NCBI GenBank assembly: GCA_964036195.1
Contig: OZ038451.1
Span: 20,224,318 to 20,288,317, forward strand
Reading direction: 5' to 3'
From: Sphaerolaimus hirsutus
Lineage: Eukaryota; Nematoda; Chromadorea; Monhysterida; Sphaerolaimidae
Length of the DNA stretch: 64,000 bases
Below, piece after piece: positions 21,801 to 33,659 of the stretch (the stretch's first letter is position 1; each line of letters opens with the position of its first letter). Under the pieces are notes generated by a model, which made no database searches, was not told where the DNA came from, and saw nothing but the letters and a program-made list of their open reading frames with translations. The position numbers and the translations under genes are program-made.

Positions 21801-22587
21801 ATACGAAATGGAACGTCGCTTCTATTAGAACAAATACGGTAGTACTTGAATTTTCGAATTTTTTTCTGACAATATTTTAAAAATGTGAAAACTCAAAAAA
21901 TCGTAATTTTTAGTACATTTTCAAATTCTCGGTTCAATGCTTGTCATCCTCTCCTACGTCAGAGATTGTTCAATCAAATCTGTGTAACTTCGGTGGCAAG
22001 GGACTATATTTGCAAAGAGTTTGTTACTTGTTTCTATGTTACTTACATAAGTGGCGTTAATTGGTTGCGCACGCATTTTAATAGAAACAGTGTGTCCGAA
22101 ATGCATTTCAATTGACAAGTCCCATTGGGAAAACGAGTGTAAAACTTCTTTTGGGCACGACTGTAGCTTCCAAGGAATTTGAAATTCCATGACATTTGAC
22201 ATTTTCGCATTACCGGTGATTACCGGGGTAACTTATAAACGAAAAATCGTTCCAAAAAAGAAAAAACGTTCTGGGAAAAAATATTCGCCGCTTGTACGCG
22301 ACTCCGTTTTTTTAGTTTTTAATATTTTCTTTTTGTGAAAGTGTATACCTACATAAGATTATTGGAACTTCTAATAAGCTCCAAGGAAGTTCCAATAAAC
22401 TTAAATATAAAAAATATTACATTATTTATTTTAATACAGCGATGCCCGAGTATTTTTTCGTCTATGTTTTTACCCTCCCTTCCATTCTTTTAGGCATTGT
22501 TTCAGACATTCTGTGAAGTCCTGCCAATGTTTTGCTAATTTTTGTACCTGGCGGGCGGCAAAGTATGCGCCGAAAATTACTTATACC

Positions 22588-22711
22588 TACCGTATTTCCT
22601 CGAAATACCCCCCGGGGGGTGATTGTTTCATAGTGGTCTCGAGAGGGGGGGGGGGGGTCAAACGAGGGGGGGTATTTCGAGGGGGGGGGTATTTCGAGGA
22701 AATACGGTATC
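22588..22711. mobile_element. Short TACCGTATTTCCTCGAAATA element
   Basis: Only about 124 bp: both termini and G-run arms with no core. A minimal deletion derivative of the family. Confidence 0.9.
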
Positions 22712-23210
22712 TAAAATTACTTATCTACTGGCCGGTAACAACTAACGAGCAAGCAGGATACTTATGTACGCACTTTCACAAAAAGAAAATATTAAAAACT
22801 GAAAAAGGCACTTACAAGCGGCGAATATTTTTTCCCGGAACGTTTTTTCTGTTGTTTTTTTTGAACGATTTTTCTTTTATAAATGATGAGGTCATGATGA
22901 CGTCATGAGTTCCTTCAGAAAAATGCATATCATTCGGTCCGCGAACTATACTTCAGTTCTCATTGATTGTGAAACAAAAATTCATATTATTCATTCGTTT
23001 CATTAAACATTTGATCAAAAAATTATCACTTAAGTACCCCAAAACACTGATGGCATCTGCTGTCATTTTTTAAAATGTATTTTGTACACTTCCACATTTT
23101 TAAAATGTATTTTGCACATTTCCAGCAGTTTTGCTATGAGTATGACCCTTCTATTCGAGACCGCTCTTCTATTTACTTATTTCGTGGCTGGAGAAAAATA
23201 AAAAAGTGTA

Positions 23211-23642
23211 CCGTATTACCTCGAAATACCCCCAGGGGGTTTATTATTTCGCCAGCAAAATTTGAGGGGGGGGGGGGGATAATTCGAGGGGGGGGGGGTT
23301 TATTCGAGGGGGGTCTATTATTTCGCCAGAAATTTATGAAAATCCCCATACGCAGACGTAGAAAAATCGAACAATTACATAGATGTATATGTGTTTATAG
23401 GCATATATAACTGTATATACACAAAAAAACCTTCCCCAACGTCACTTAATCATCAGTTGTCACGTGTGTTCTGCATTGTACAGATCACAAACTGCGGTAT
23501 TTGTCATGTACGTTCACGTTACACTCAATTTTAGGGGGGGTATTTCGAGGGGGGGGTTTATTATTTCCTCAGCCGAAATTTAGGGGGGGTATTTCGAGGG
23601 GGGGTTAATTCAAGGGGGGGTTAATTCGAGGTAATACGGTAC
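23211..23642. mobile_element. TACCGTATTACCTCGAAATA element
   Basis: Termini taccgtattacctcgaaata and tcgaggtaatacggta, G-run arms, core with the tcacgtgtgttctgcattgt motif. Confidence 0.9.
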
Positions 23643-24307
23643 CTTCTATTGGAGACACGCACTTCTGTTAAAAGAAATACGATAAGTGGAACAAAATTGG
23701 ATTGTATCATGTGGGTTGAATTTCTACTTAGGTAAATTGCATGGACATTCATGTGATAATCTGCTGAGTGACATGTCAGCTATACTCGGCAGACACGATA
23801 CTCTACAAACAGATAGGAGTTATGGAAGGCGTGATGACGGCCAGACGGCCAGCCGAGAACTTATGGAAGGCGTGATGACGACGGAGTTAGTGTTAGTTGG
23901 AGACGACGTGATGGCGAGAGATGATGACGGCGACGAAAGTGATCACGTCATGATGGAGTGTTTCCTCCGGGAAAATGTACGGCGTAATGTCATCCGAGTA
24001 TAACATAAGTTAAATTCATACGTTCAACATTTATTCATTTTTTGTCAGTGTATGACATAGGTATACTCGGCGTACGTGATACTCTGCCCTCGCACTGATT
24101 TATGTCTCATGTTGGAAGCGTGCCAATGATTATTAAATCATGCGATTTCCGTAAAATTATGAAAAAAATTCATCGATGTGAATATGTTAATGAACAACAT
24201 TATAACAACAATCAATTTTGTCATCTTTTTATGAAACTCGGACGCGTTAACCATCGTTGGCACACTTCCAGCGGGAACCACGCGTGCAGGGTGTAAAGTA
24301 ACCGGAG
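23643..24307. other. Stretch with short direct repeats, no firm gene
   Basis: An open plus-strand frame at 23686-24003 runs through direct repeats of ttatggaaggcgtgatgacg and gatgacg. I see no splice sites or domain, so it is probably not a gene. Confidence 0.4.
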
Positions 24308-24496
24308 TATATGTACAAACACGCAAAAAACATAAATTATGTCACCTTTTCCATGCACTTCTATATAAATAACTGTGCCACACACACTTTTACAAAAAAT
24401 TCAAAAACTCAATTTCAAAAAACACTTTAAACTTAAAACACTTTTCATCACAAAGTCAGCCATCACTGCCTGGTGGTAGTCAATTCATCAACGCAC

Positions 24497-25086
24497 TCAC
24501 TCGCACCAACAATGCCCATAGCTGCATTTACATTGCGTGCCAAGTGGGCAGGGGAACCCACAGGGGCAATATGGGAAGCAGGGTTTATAGCCAAGTGGGT
24601 TCTGGAGATCGCCATTGTTCGTGTTGGCACTGTGATGGGATGGATTTTTTTTTGTTGACTGGCTTTTTTGCGTTTTGGATGATTTTTTTTGTGATGCTGT
24701 GAAAATTTATGTGGAAATTGATAAGGTGTTATGAGTTCTGACTTGGCGAATTTGCTTGAGTAATTTCTCCTGGGGGTATTTCGAGGAAATACCGTATCTA
24801 TGCGCCTACTAAAAATGTCCACAGCATCATAAATATGTAAAGGTCAAGGCTGTCCATAACGAAAGGATCTGAACAATTGAAAAGTCAACTCCAAAAGCCA
24901 CCTTTTTACAGCCAGTGCATCAGTGTCTAGTGCAACCGGAGGCCACCTTTTGCAGCCGCAAATCCGAGAAATGCAAATGCACTTTGATCCAGGCGGGCAG
25001 GGACGATCACAGTCTATAATTGGTGGAAATCGGGCAACTGCAAAAGTTGACACAGACACAACAACAGCGAGAATGAGGAACTTCAT
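24497..25086 (-). CDS. Small secreted cysteine-rich peptide, two-motif (copy A)
   Basis: Exon 1 is 24947-25086: signal peptide MKFLILAVVVSVSTFAVA, then a motif C-x3-C-x5-C-x-C-x4-C-x-C. Exon 2 is 24497-24629: a second motif of the same spacing with extra cysteines, ending CWCE and TGA. Donor AAAAG|GTGGCC (phase 2) and acceptor catcccatcacag (phase 2) match and give 90 residues. Exon 2 is easily missed because the longest open frame there is in another phase. A defence, antimicrobial or venom-like peptide is possible by architecture; function is unknown. Copies: 33660-34243 and 48279-48957. The intron holds a lone end of a TACCGTATTT element (24767-24797). Confidence 0.8.
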
Positions 25087-25459
25087 GTTTTTATTTTGTC
25101 GGCTTAATTTTTCAATTGCGGTTTTCAGTCTTCAACTAAATACAAGCAGATTACACTTTTATGAGCTTAAAAAATTGTGGGAGTGTAGTCTACTAAGTGC
25201 CACTCAAAAATGCAATCAGTGCAGCACTATTCCATAAAACATTATTGGAATTTATAGTTTCAACCATAAGCAGCTTCATTTTTGTAAATATTTGTCCACA
25301 AAGTTATTCAATGCAACTATTCCTAAGTATAATACAAACAGAGCTGAATCTTTTGTTCTGTTTTTAATATGTCAAAAAGCATCATTCTAAGTGCCACTCT
25401 GAAATGCAATCAGCAATAACTATTCTATAGCACCATCTCTGCATTTAAATTTAGCTAAA

Positions 25460-25960
25460 GTCGGCGGACATTTCACCCTACAAAATCGGAGAGTTAGAAT
25501 TCGCTCGTGAATAGAGCGAACAACGAAACTTGTGTCTCACGCGGACGCTAGAAATAAAAAAAGAAAATCATATTAGAAGAAAAATGGACGTTTCGCTGCG
25601 TCCGTGCGTGCCACGCCCTAGTTATCTACATTTTCAACGTTGCTCGTAAAGAATTTGACCGTTCAAACTACCGTTTTACTGTTCAAACTACCGTTTTTGT
25701 TTTTATTTTATTTTTCATTCGTTGGCTCCGTTCCAACAAAAGAGAACTTGGCAGCCGGCCAAAATTTCGAAATCCGCTATTAATATGAATAAAATAGGCT
25801 CACAATAGCTATATAACCATGTATATAAAAAAATAGCGATTATGAAAATGGAAACTGGCAAAGCAAAGCAAATTTTAACGATTTTTAGCTGACTTTCAGT
25901 TTCCACTCTCATTTGTATAATACGCAACTGGTAACTGGGATAAGGGCCAAGTTTTCATAC
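25460..25960. other. No gene seen
   Basis: AT-rich sequence between copy A of the peptide gene and the block shared with 33310-33430. Not found in copy B. Confidence 0.4.
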
Positions 25961-26121
25961 GTGACCCGATCTATTCCAAACGTTAAAATATTGCGTCACA
26001 ACTCACAATACCTGATGCCGTCATGCACTCTCCACTGGAGAGATTGACGCAAATGTTTGTAGGGCGATACGTCTGCCGACTTTATAATAGAGTGACTTAA
26101 CGCCTTGAACGTAGTTCGCAC

Positions 26122-26848
26122 TAGGGTTGGGAAACCGAACCGAACCGAACAGAGAACCGATCACTATTTTGGAACCGAGAACCGGAAACGAGCTAGAGAA
26201 CCGAACTGGTACCAAGAAACGGCACTTAGAACCGGAACCGAGCTCAATATCTGAAAGAACAGAAATTTTTATATAAAAGTCCGATCAAAATGCAGCGTTT
26301 GCACCGTTGCCTTTCGGACATTTTCCTCCCACAGATGTACGGGTGATTGCATGCGACAAAAAAAGGTTCATTTTTTGTTGTGGAATGAGAATATTGTTTG
26401 GTTTGGATTTGCACATTATTTCATATCTGATGTTTGCTACACTACAACACTCATGTTGTTTTTCCTTTATTCAGCTGATTATTACCCAATACTTAAAAAT
26501 TTAATTACCCGGAACTAGGGATGACCAAAAACGTTTTTTTCAACGACAGGGTTTTTTATTTGAAAAAAAGGGTTTTATTTCTTCCAAAAACAGGGTTTTC
26601 TTTTAAAATAAAACCGTTTAGTTGGGCTCGAAAAAGTGCTTAAAGAAGGTAATAATAGCAGGCCAAACACATTGGCAGTGGTGGTTCACACTGTACAAGT
26701 ATGTGGGGGTACATTGGCTGTATATTATATACTACACTAGCATATTACGGCTTATTATGACACAATAGCACAAACACTTAACACTTATTATTATTATTAC
26801 AATAGCCAAACCGGAACCGAACTTAAGAACCGAACCGAGAACCACTCC
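26122..26848. mobile_element. TAGGGTTGGGAAACCGAACC element (copy A)
   Basis: Starts tagggttgggaaaccgaacc. The body begins and ends with gaaccgaacc / gaaccgagaacc repeats. The end is obscured by a C-run at 26846. The same element is at 34647-36500 and, with exact target duplication, at 52111-53190. A tagggatgaccaaaaacgtt end lies inside at 26516. Confidence 0.7.
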
Positions 26849-27390
26849 CCCCCCCCCCCCCCGATGGAACCCCTTTACTTTGATGTTAGCGCCACTGTGA
26901 CAAGACACACTAGTTTATTACCAAAATTTCGGAAACTGATAAATCTGTTTCAAACGCGCTTGGGCTTCCTTCTGCCTGCGGACAATACTTGATCGCACTC
27001 GTGCCTACATCTTTTCAACAATAATCGTATGTTTTTTTCATTTTCTGTATTCAAACAAAATTGAATTATCACAAAGAATCACCGAGAATGTCAGCTGTAC
27101 CGCGCTGTTAGCCAGTGTGACGCAGAGTTGTGAAAAGTACCGAACTTTTTTCAAAGTGTACGTAAACGCAAAGTGTTTAATTTTTACTCACTCCCTGAGT
27201 ACAGAAAACTTTTCAAAAAAAGCAAGTTTTTTTTACTTTTACTCATGAGTAAACGTGAGTAAACGTACTTCTTCCCTCAGAAAGCATAAACGTGAGTATT
27301 TTCATTCAAAATCATTCATTTTCGTAACTTTTTGCCAATTTTACGCAATTTTTGTAAATATATTTGGTTCTATACTAGTGATGGATTGGC

Positions 27391-27629
27391 CCTACACACA
27401 CTAGTTTTCACCGTGATCGATGTGAAAACTGAAATGGCGACATGGCGACATTCAGCCTACTCTTATTGTATGCTATATGTGTTTTAGTTTTCAAATTTTT
27501 AAATTTTAACTTTCATCAATTTAAATTCCAATTCAAATTATATAAAATCATTCAAACGTGTTCATTAATTTGCATTTGAAAAAATTTAAGTTTTCACACG
27601 AAGTCACGGTGAAAAGTAGTGTGTGTAGG
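27391..27629. mobile_element. MITE with CCTACACACACTAGTTTTCA termini
   Basis: Inverted termini cctacacacactagttttca and tgaaaagtagtgtgtgtagg (slightly diverged). Same family as 9399-9648 and 36893-37136. Confidence 0.85.
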
Positions 27630-28342
27630 CACAATGGCACCAAAGGGTGCCGCGCCATGGCGCCATTGGCGCTTGGCGCCCTTTTTCTGTGGCGCCCTTT
27701 GCGCCTTGCGTCCACTTTCTGAAAGGCGCCATGGCGCCCTTGGCGCTTGGCGCCTGGCGCCCTGCCCTAACAAGGCGCCAAAATGGCGCCAGCAGGGTTT
27801 CAAGGTGAGTGCCAGTGACATAAAATGTGGCGGTGACGCAGTGATTGTCACCGCCTGCTTTTCGGATGTCACCGCCACAAAATGAGGTGTCTTCGCGGTG
27901 ACAATCACTGCCACTTTAATCAATCAATTGAATTATTTGATTCAGGGCACATTCTTGGCACACTAGATTGTAAATAAATAAAAGTGTAAAAGAATGTAGC
28001 ATCCTACGGCACGATTCGCGCTCATTAGCATTTGGCGTGCATAAAAAATATTCACTGGCTGGCGCTGGCGGCTCTTTGCACGCAGCAGAACAAATTCAAA
28101 AAATTCGAATCCCTTTGTGTGCTAAAAACATAGAAAAGTGAGCATTACATGGGAAAGCATTTTCACTACGTTCTTGTGATTTTGTTTTCTACCTTGTTTA
28201 CCTATATAGCAGTATTTATTTTTGAGACTGAAATCTTATGCTTTTGTTTGCTAGATTTTTCAACAACCGTCATTGATGCTGCCTTTAGTTTAGAACCTTT
28301 TTCTATCATATTTCATTTGTTGATAAATATATTTTTGCATAC

Positions 28343-28757
28343 TGTAACACGCTGGGCTGCGCCAAGAGCCCGCTTGTCCAGCGTGTTATCTGACTACGAG
28401 CCTCCCGAGGGCGGAATGGAGCTCGTCAACATCGGCGAGATGAAAAGAAAAGTGAACATTCGTGTTGCAGAGTTGTTTTTAGGATTCAACGTTGCCAAGC
28501 GACACGTTCAACAGTTTTTCATAAATTTCATATTTTGATTTTATCCAATGGCCGGTGGCCAACAAAACACGGTGCCGCGAGGGCAAAAGGAAAACTGAAC
28601 TGATTTACACACACAAGTAGCCACTTCTAAAGGATTGCCTGAAACATGAAGTTTAGGGGTTCAGAAGTGAACCCAAAATCCTACTTAGAATGGAAATAAA
28701 GAATATATAGAATAAAACAGGGTGTGGAATTATAGATAATGTAGTAATACTACAACA
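28343..28757 (-). repeat. 3' LTR of the retrotransposon
   Basis: 415 bp, TG...CA ends (minus orientation TGTTGTAG...TTACA). It differs from the 5' LTR at roughly nine positions. On the minus strand it is preceded by a polypurine tract with eight G. An antisense frame encoded in it is shared by both LTRs. Confidence 0.9.
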
Positions 28758-28908
28758 GTCCCCCCCCAAGTTCACCCTACAGGGGGGAACTGACAAAACC
28801 AACCAAGATCCTGTAAAAAAGAATAAAACAAAACCAATTTAAAAAGTACCAATGATCAATCACAAACAGTAAATATCACGATCAGGCCCTATCACCCACT
28901 CTTTGGAT

Positions 28909-30285
28909 TCATCTCACATTCCATTTGTGCTTCATCTGTCCCTGGAATGACTGGAATTGGCCGGGTAAATTGTGGTAGGTCCCATGGAAATCTGCTGCCT
29001 CATCGCATGAGTTGGACCATTTTTTTCCATTTGTGTTGATTGTGCGTGATGTTTTATGAAAATTCTGATTCCAAAATATGCGAGTATGGGGTCGACCGCT
29101 TTGTTTCTTTGCAACTGGCATGGCTGCAACCTTGCATCTGGTTATTTCAGGTGTGGCGGGAATGTGGTTCTGGGTTGGTTTGTGCCCTGGCGGCTTGTCT
29201 GGCCAGCGTCTGGCTGTCGCCACTGTGGGCACCTTCACACCCTTTTTCTTCTTGGCATGCAGCACATTTGTGTTGCCTTTTTCCAATTTGGTTCCCATTT
29301 TCTTCCCATGGGCTTGCTTGTACTGCTTTTGGCCATTCTCTACCTTGGTACTGGCTTGCACTGGTTGAATTCTGGAGTTGACAGGGGACAATTGACTCAA
29401 ACATTTTTGTCGGTCATTTGTCATACTCTCTGTGGTATTTGTGACTCCCATTTCCTGTTTGTATTTCTCTGACAACCTTTCCAGCTCGTTGTGTGCTGTT
29501 TTCACTACTTGCAGTGGTCCCCATATAGCTGCTTGTCCAATGAGTAGTGGGTCTGCAGGTGTCAGGAATTTTCTTAATTTTACCACAGCTGGCAGCTTAT
29601 CCTTGTGCTGTACTCCATCAGGGGTTGTGTGCTTCACCAGCATGTCATAAATTTGGAGCCATTTTCCATTGATGATATTTCCTGATGTTCTGATGTGGCT
29701 GCCAGTGTATGGTCGGAATTTTGCCCGCTCTTCTGTTGGGTTCATGGCTGCCCTTGCCCATATGCTTTCCAACATTGTGTCTTCAATGAATAAGCCAATG
29801 CTGCAGCCTGTGTCAATGTGTCCAGTTATTGGTACCCCTTGAAATGAAATGATTGCCAATGGGTCTGGCGAGTCCATGGAGAGGATGTGGGTATCCTTGT
29901 CATTTTTTGTGCTTGCCACAGTGGGCACCCATTCATCCAGGCCGCCCCATTCTTCATCTTCGCTTTCACCTCCGTATACTGCATTTTCTGCTTCATACTC
30001 TTCCTGAGTGCACTGACTCACTGGGCTGTCTTTTTGGAATGGGATGCCCATGTCTTTGCATTTTTCCTCCATAATTTGCTTTGCATCTTGCTCTGTTTCG
30101 CCGCGTCTGGCCATGTTGCGTTTGGCATTTTCCGCTTTGCCCGGTTGGAATTTTGGTGATTTGCTATCTACAAAGCAATTAGATGGTTCATGGGGCATTG
30201 GCCCTTCACAGCAAAAAATAGATCCGTGAAGCGTGTGGAAGCGGGCTGGATGCGCGTGAAGCGGCGCGCTTCCACACGCTTCCAC
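28909..30285 (-). pseudogene. Gag C-terminus plus retropepsin-like aspartic protease region
   Basis: A long open frame. Near its start are cysteines that look like the second half of a zinc knuckle (CCEGPMPHEPSNC). In the middle is the protease signature HIDTGCSIGLF with catalytic DTG. The C-terminal third is Lys-rich. It shares frame with the gag frames upstream (30448-31923) and is cut off from them by the 30205-30590 insertion. No polymerase follows; the frame ends about 150 bases before the 3' LTR. Confidence 0.75.
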
Positions 30286-30590
30286 ACGCTTCCACCAACA
30301 TCACGAGATTCTGGGTGAAGTGTCTTCCACACGCTTCACCTATCTTCACCGCGCGCTTCACGCGCATCCAAACATGTGGAAGACACTTCACGCCGCTGGC
30401 GCTTCCACACGCTTCCCCCGCATATAAATTTGCGTGGGAGCGCGATATTAATAAGCGTGAAGTGCCTTCACGCATTTTTTCGTGATGTGTGTGGAAGCGC
30501 TGACATGCTTGGTGAAGCGTTCGGGAAGTGTTGGCGTGAAGACACTTCCCGACGCTTCACCGCGCATCCACACACCCATTTTTTGCTGTG
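30205..30590. mobile_element. Insertion with GTGAAGCGTGTGGAAGCG repeats
   Basis: Inverted ends cacagcaaaaaa / ttttttgctgtg enclose repeats of cttccacacgcttcac in both orientations. It interrupts the gag zinc-knuckle region of the retrotransposon, so it is younger than it. Confidence 0.75.
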
Positions 30591-31960
30591 CTTGGTGTAG
30601 ATGATGAGTGCACCATGGCCCCTTGTGTGTTTTTGGGTCGAATGTTGCGCGTACTTCTGCTTGTGCACTGCTGCTTATTGATGAGTGTTGTGCTTTTTGC
30701 TCCATTTGCCAGTTCTGGTTATTGCGACGGTCTGTTTGCCAGTTGCGGTATCTTTGGTGAGGCCGCTGGTTCTGCTCTTCTTTGCGCTGTGTGCGTGTTC
30801 TTTCCACTGACTGACGTGCCGCCTCCATCATGGTTACTGCCATGTCCAATGTGCAGGCATCTTCCACCCAGCGCTGCTGCCACATTTACCAGCAAGATGC
30901 TGGGACCAATTTTGGTACTTCAATGAACAGCTTATCACCTATCATTTGTTCCCGGTCCCTATCTGATAGCCGCTCGCTGATGTGGTAAAATTTGGTGCAT
31001 AGGCATGTGTACAGCTCTGTCACAGACTCTCCGGCTGTGGCCTTTAGGTTGTACCAATCCGCCACTGAATATATTTTGTGGTCCAACCGATAAATTCCGA
31101 TTAATTTGTCTACCACATACAAAATGTCATGGCGTCTGGCAATCCTGATACTTAGGTACCGGTTCTGGGCATCGTCAATTAAACATTGCTGGAATACGCT
31201 GTTCCAAAACAGTTGTTGTTGGCTTTCTGGTACACCCATGGACTGCTGCATGACCATGTGGAGCCAGAATTTGAATGGCCCGGTCTTGCTCTTCTGGTCC
31301 CCGTCAAATTTTATTTGCTTACTCGCTGCCGATGCTACGTGTCCCACGCTCATTCGGTCATTGGGTATGACTTGCGTGCTCAGCCTTGGCAGTCCATCAG
31401 GTGACAATGCGTATTCTTCCATGTACGCAATCATGCGTTCCAAAATTGATCCCTGTGGTAGCGTCGCCAATCGGTCATCTGTCACCCATGTCCATGGGTC
31501 GCTTTTCCTGTTGGGCTGTGGGTCGCCGCTGTAAGCCACTGCCATGGTTTGGCTGCTTGCTGATGGGTCGCCCTTTGCTGGGCTTAGCGCACGTTTGGGG
31601 CTTCTCGACTTTCTGGGCAATTTTGTTGTCAATTAGACCAAATGATCCAGTATCTGTTGTTGCTGTTGCAGTTGTTGCTGGTGCTGTTGTGCTTGTTGCT
31701 GTTGCTGTTGTGCTTGCTGTTGTTGTTGCTGCTGGATTATGTTTATTAGTGTTGACATGTCCATTGATCGTGCTTGCACTTTCAATTCTCGCCGTGGGGT
31801 GGGAACGTACGCGGCGCGTTGTGGTCGTCTTTTGTCGTGCTGAAATACTTTTCTGCCAATTTCAGCACTTTTTTTGCCAGCACTTCTGTGCCGTCTTTCC
31901 ATGGGGAATTGAATTTGGGCCATTTATCTTTGGCGTCCTTGATGCTGTCGTCGCGATGTT
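30448..31960 (-). pseudogene. Gag-like region with in-frame stops and a frameshift
   Basis: The frames 31923-31633, 31632-30886 and 30885-30448 lie in one register, separated only by stop codons at 31633-31635 and 30886-30888. A glutamine-rich run at 31640-31735 precedes a capsid-like helical section (FKFWLHMVMQQSMG, LIGIYRLDHKIYSVADWYN). Upstream, a different register (31960-31785) has coding character (KDKWPKFNSPWKDGTEVLAK), so a frameshift lies near 31800. The copy is broken or depends on recoding. Confidence 0.7.
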
Positions 31961-32271
31961 CATTTAGGGCGTTTCCCGCATTTCAAAGCGCCCACCTGTC
32001 TGGGGCCTGCGTCCATTCTGAAATTTTTTGTGTGAGCTGGCGCTCTGTATACGTGACTTGACGGGCGGTTTTTGGGGAAGCCGCTATCCGAGCCCGATTG
32101 GGCATTTTCGTCAGTGTCAGGCATCCTGTGCCTACCGGGCGCTCGTGTGGCGCGCCGCCTGCGTTGAATTTACGCTGCGGTGGGAATTTTTTCGCGCTGC
32201 CGATGCCTTTGTTGCAGCCGGCCTTTTTGCGTGTGGGTTCAGTTGACTTTTTACGATCCGTACAATCACCA

Positions 32272-32686
32272 TGTAACATGCTGGGCTGCGCCAAGAGCCC
32301 GCTTGTCCAGCGTGTTATCCGACTACGAGCCTCCCGAGGGCGGAATGGAGCTCGTCAACGTCGGCGAGATGAAAAGAGAAGTGAACGTTCGTGTTGCAGA
32401 GTTGTTTTTAGGATTCAACGTCGCCAAGCGACACGTTCAACAGTTTTTCATAAATTTCATATTTTGATTTTATCCAATGGCCGGTGGCCAACAAAACACG
32501 GTGCCGCGAGGGCAAAAGGAAAACTGAACTGATTTACACACACAAGTAGCCACTTATAAAGGATTGCCTGAAACATGAACTTTAGGGGTTCAGAAGTGAA
32601 CCCAAAATCCTACTTAGAATGGAAGTAAAGAATATATAGAATAAAACAGGGTGTGGAATTATAGATAATGTAGTAATACTACAACA
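32272..32686 (-). repeat. 5' LTR of the retrotransposon
   Basis: 415 bp, TG...CA. About 2% different from the 3' LTR, indicating a fairly recent insertion. Confidence 0.9.
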
Positions 32687-33236
32687 ATACATTGTGGGTT
32701 TTGTAGATTTTGACTCATTTTCACGTGTTTGAATTGACTGTCACGTGTGGGTGAGATTTTTTCAAATTTTTTTGTTGCAAGTCTTGTTTTTGTTGATTAC
32801 ATTCTGGAGAACATGAAAAAGAAGTGAGTGTGTGGACTCCAGTGCTGAAACATATTTTTAACACATACAGGGCATTGCATGCACCTATTTAGTTTGGCGC
32901 CTGGCGCCTGGTGCCCTATTTTTCAAATGGCGCCATGGCGCCCTTGGCGCTTGGCGCCCTCTTTCCATTGCGCCTGGCGCCCACTTTCCGAATGGTGCCA
33001 TGGCGCCCTTGGCGCCTGGCGGCGCCCTTTTTTCTGTGGCGCCCTTGGCGCTTGGCACCCACTTTTTGAATGGCGTCATGGCGCCATTGGCGCTTGGCGC
33101 CCTTTTTTCTGGCGCTTTTCCATCACTTTTCTATACCCATTTTCGACTAGTTTCCCATATTATTAGCATATTTTATCCCTTTTTCCCTTTTATGTTTTTA
33201 GAAATCTATATAAAAGATGATTTGAAATACGTTTGC

Positions 33237-33310
33237 AGTACTCGAGTACTTTCAAAAAGGGTACGTAAAAGCGAGTACCGGAACTTTTTTCAGAGCAAAC
33301 GTAATGCACA
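33237..33310. repeat. Fragment with TACTCGAGTACTTTCAAAAA
   Basis: Inverted relative of the segments at 16580-16680 and 27130-27290 (agtaccggaacttttttcag, gtaaaagcgagtacc). Confidence 0.55.
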
Positions 33311-33443
33311 TGTCCTAATACATGACCCGTGACCTAATCCTTAAAATATTGCAACACAATAATGACGCCATGCACTATCCACTGAAGAGATTGACGCAAA
33401 TGTTTGTAGGGCGATACGTCTGCCGACTATACAAACACGCAAA

Positions 33444-33643
33444 NNNNNNNNNNNNNNNNNNNNNNNNNNNNNNNNNNNNNNNNNNNNNNNNNNNNNNNNN
33501 NNNNNNNNNNNNNNNNNNNNNNNNNNNNNNNNNNNNNNNNNNNNNNNNNNNNNNNNNNNNNNNNNNNNNNNNNNNNNNNNNNNNNNNNNNNNNNNNNNNN
33601 NNNNNNNNNNNNNNNNNNNNNNNNNNNNNNNNNNNNNNNNNNN
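33444..33643. other. Assembly gap at the duplication junction
   Basis: Exactly 200 N. The left flank ends acaaacacgcaaa, matching copy A at 24309-24322; the right flank starts caattca, matching 24480. About 157 bases are expected here by comparison with copy A. Confidence 0.85.
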
Positions 33644-33659
33644 CAATTCACCAACGCAC

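Larger units (their letters stand above)
20449..22306. mobile_element. Inverted-repeat element with GTAATCACCGGTAA arms
   Basis: The left arm (20449-20580: aagcggcgaatattt, ggaacgatttttctttta, ccccggtaatcaccggtaaa) is repeated inverted at 22188-22306. Two TACCGTATTT elements are nested inside. The minus-strand frame 21954-22202, near the right arm, is of unknown meaning. Partial third and fourth copies lie near 22790-22880 and 40-115. Confidence 0.75.
24308..26120. repeat. Segmental duplication, copy A (peptide-gene part)
   Basis: 24308-25460 matches 33430-34600 at very high identity, including intron, flanks and gene. The block around 25960-26082 (gagattgacgcaaatgtttg) matches 33310-33430. 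The following element (26122-26848) matches 34647-36500. Confidence 0.85.
28343..32686 (-). mobile_element. LTR retrotransposon with gag and protease but no polymerase
   Basis: Two 415-bp LTRs (28343-28757, 32272-32686) flanked by the 4-bp duplication atac (28339-28342, 32687-32690). The primer-binding region starts TGG directly after the 5' LTR, and a G8 polypurine tract precedes the 3' LTR. The interior has gag-like and retropepsin-like frames, but no reverse transcriptase, RNase H or integrase, so it must depend on another element. The empty site gcatacattgtggg is kept at 38379-38392. Several stops, a frameshift and an insertion break gag. Confidence 0.9.
27376..33128. mobile_element. Composite hAT-like element with GGCGCC arms
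   Basis: Left end TAGTGATGG at 27376, right end CCATCACTT at 33128, flanked by the exact 8-bp duplication ttctatac (27368-27375, 33129-33136). GGCGCC-rich arms lie at 27630-27795 and 32890-33118. A MITE (27391-27629) and the LTR retrotransposon (28343-32686) are nested inside. Without them it is about 1.2 kb, like the copy at 46340-47244. Confidence 0.85.

Noticed and set aside
21954-22202. 82-codon minus frame with cysteines and histidines
   Set aside because: Lies near the right arm of an inverted-repeat transposon, without matching exons; coding status cannot be supported.
23686-24003. 105-codon Asp/Arg-rich frame
   Set aside because: Generated by short gatgacg repeats; no splice signals, no relative in the window.
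28149-28538. Open frame conserved in both LTRs (also 32180-32467), ending in FNVAKRHVQQFFINF
   Set aside because: It is antisense to the retrotransposon and identical only because the LTRs are near-identical copies. No start context or splice evidence.
29040-30159. Several plus-strand frames of 60-140 codons
   Set aside because: Antisense shadows of the gag-protease frame of the retrotransposon.
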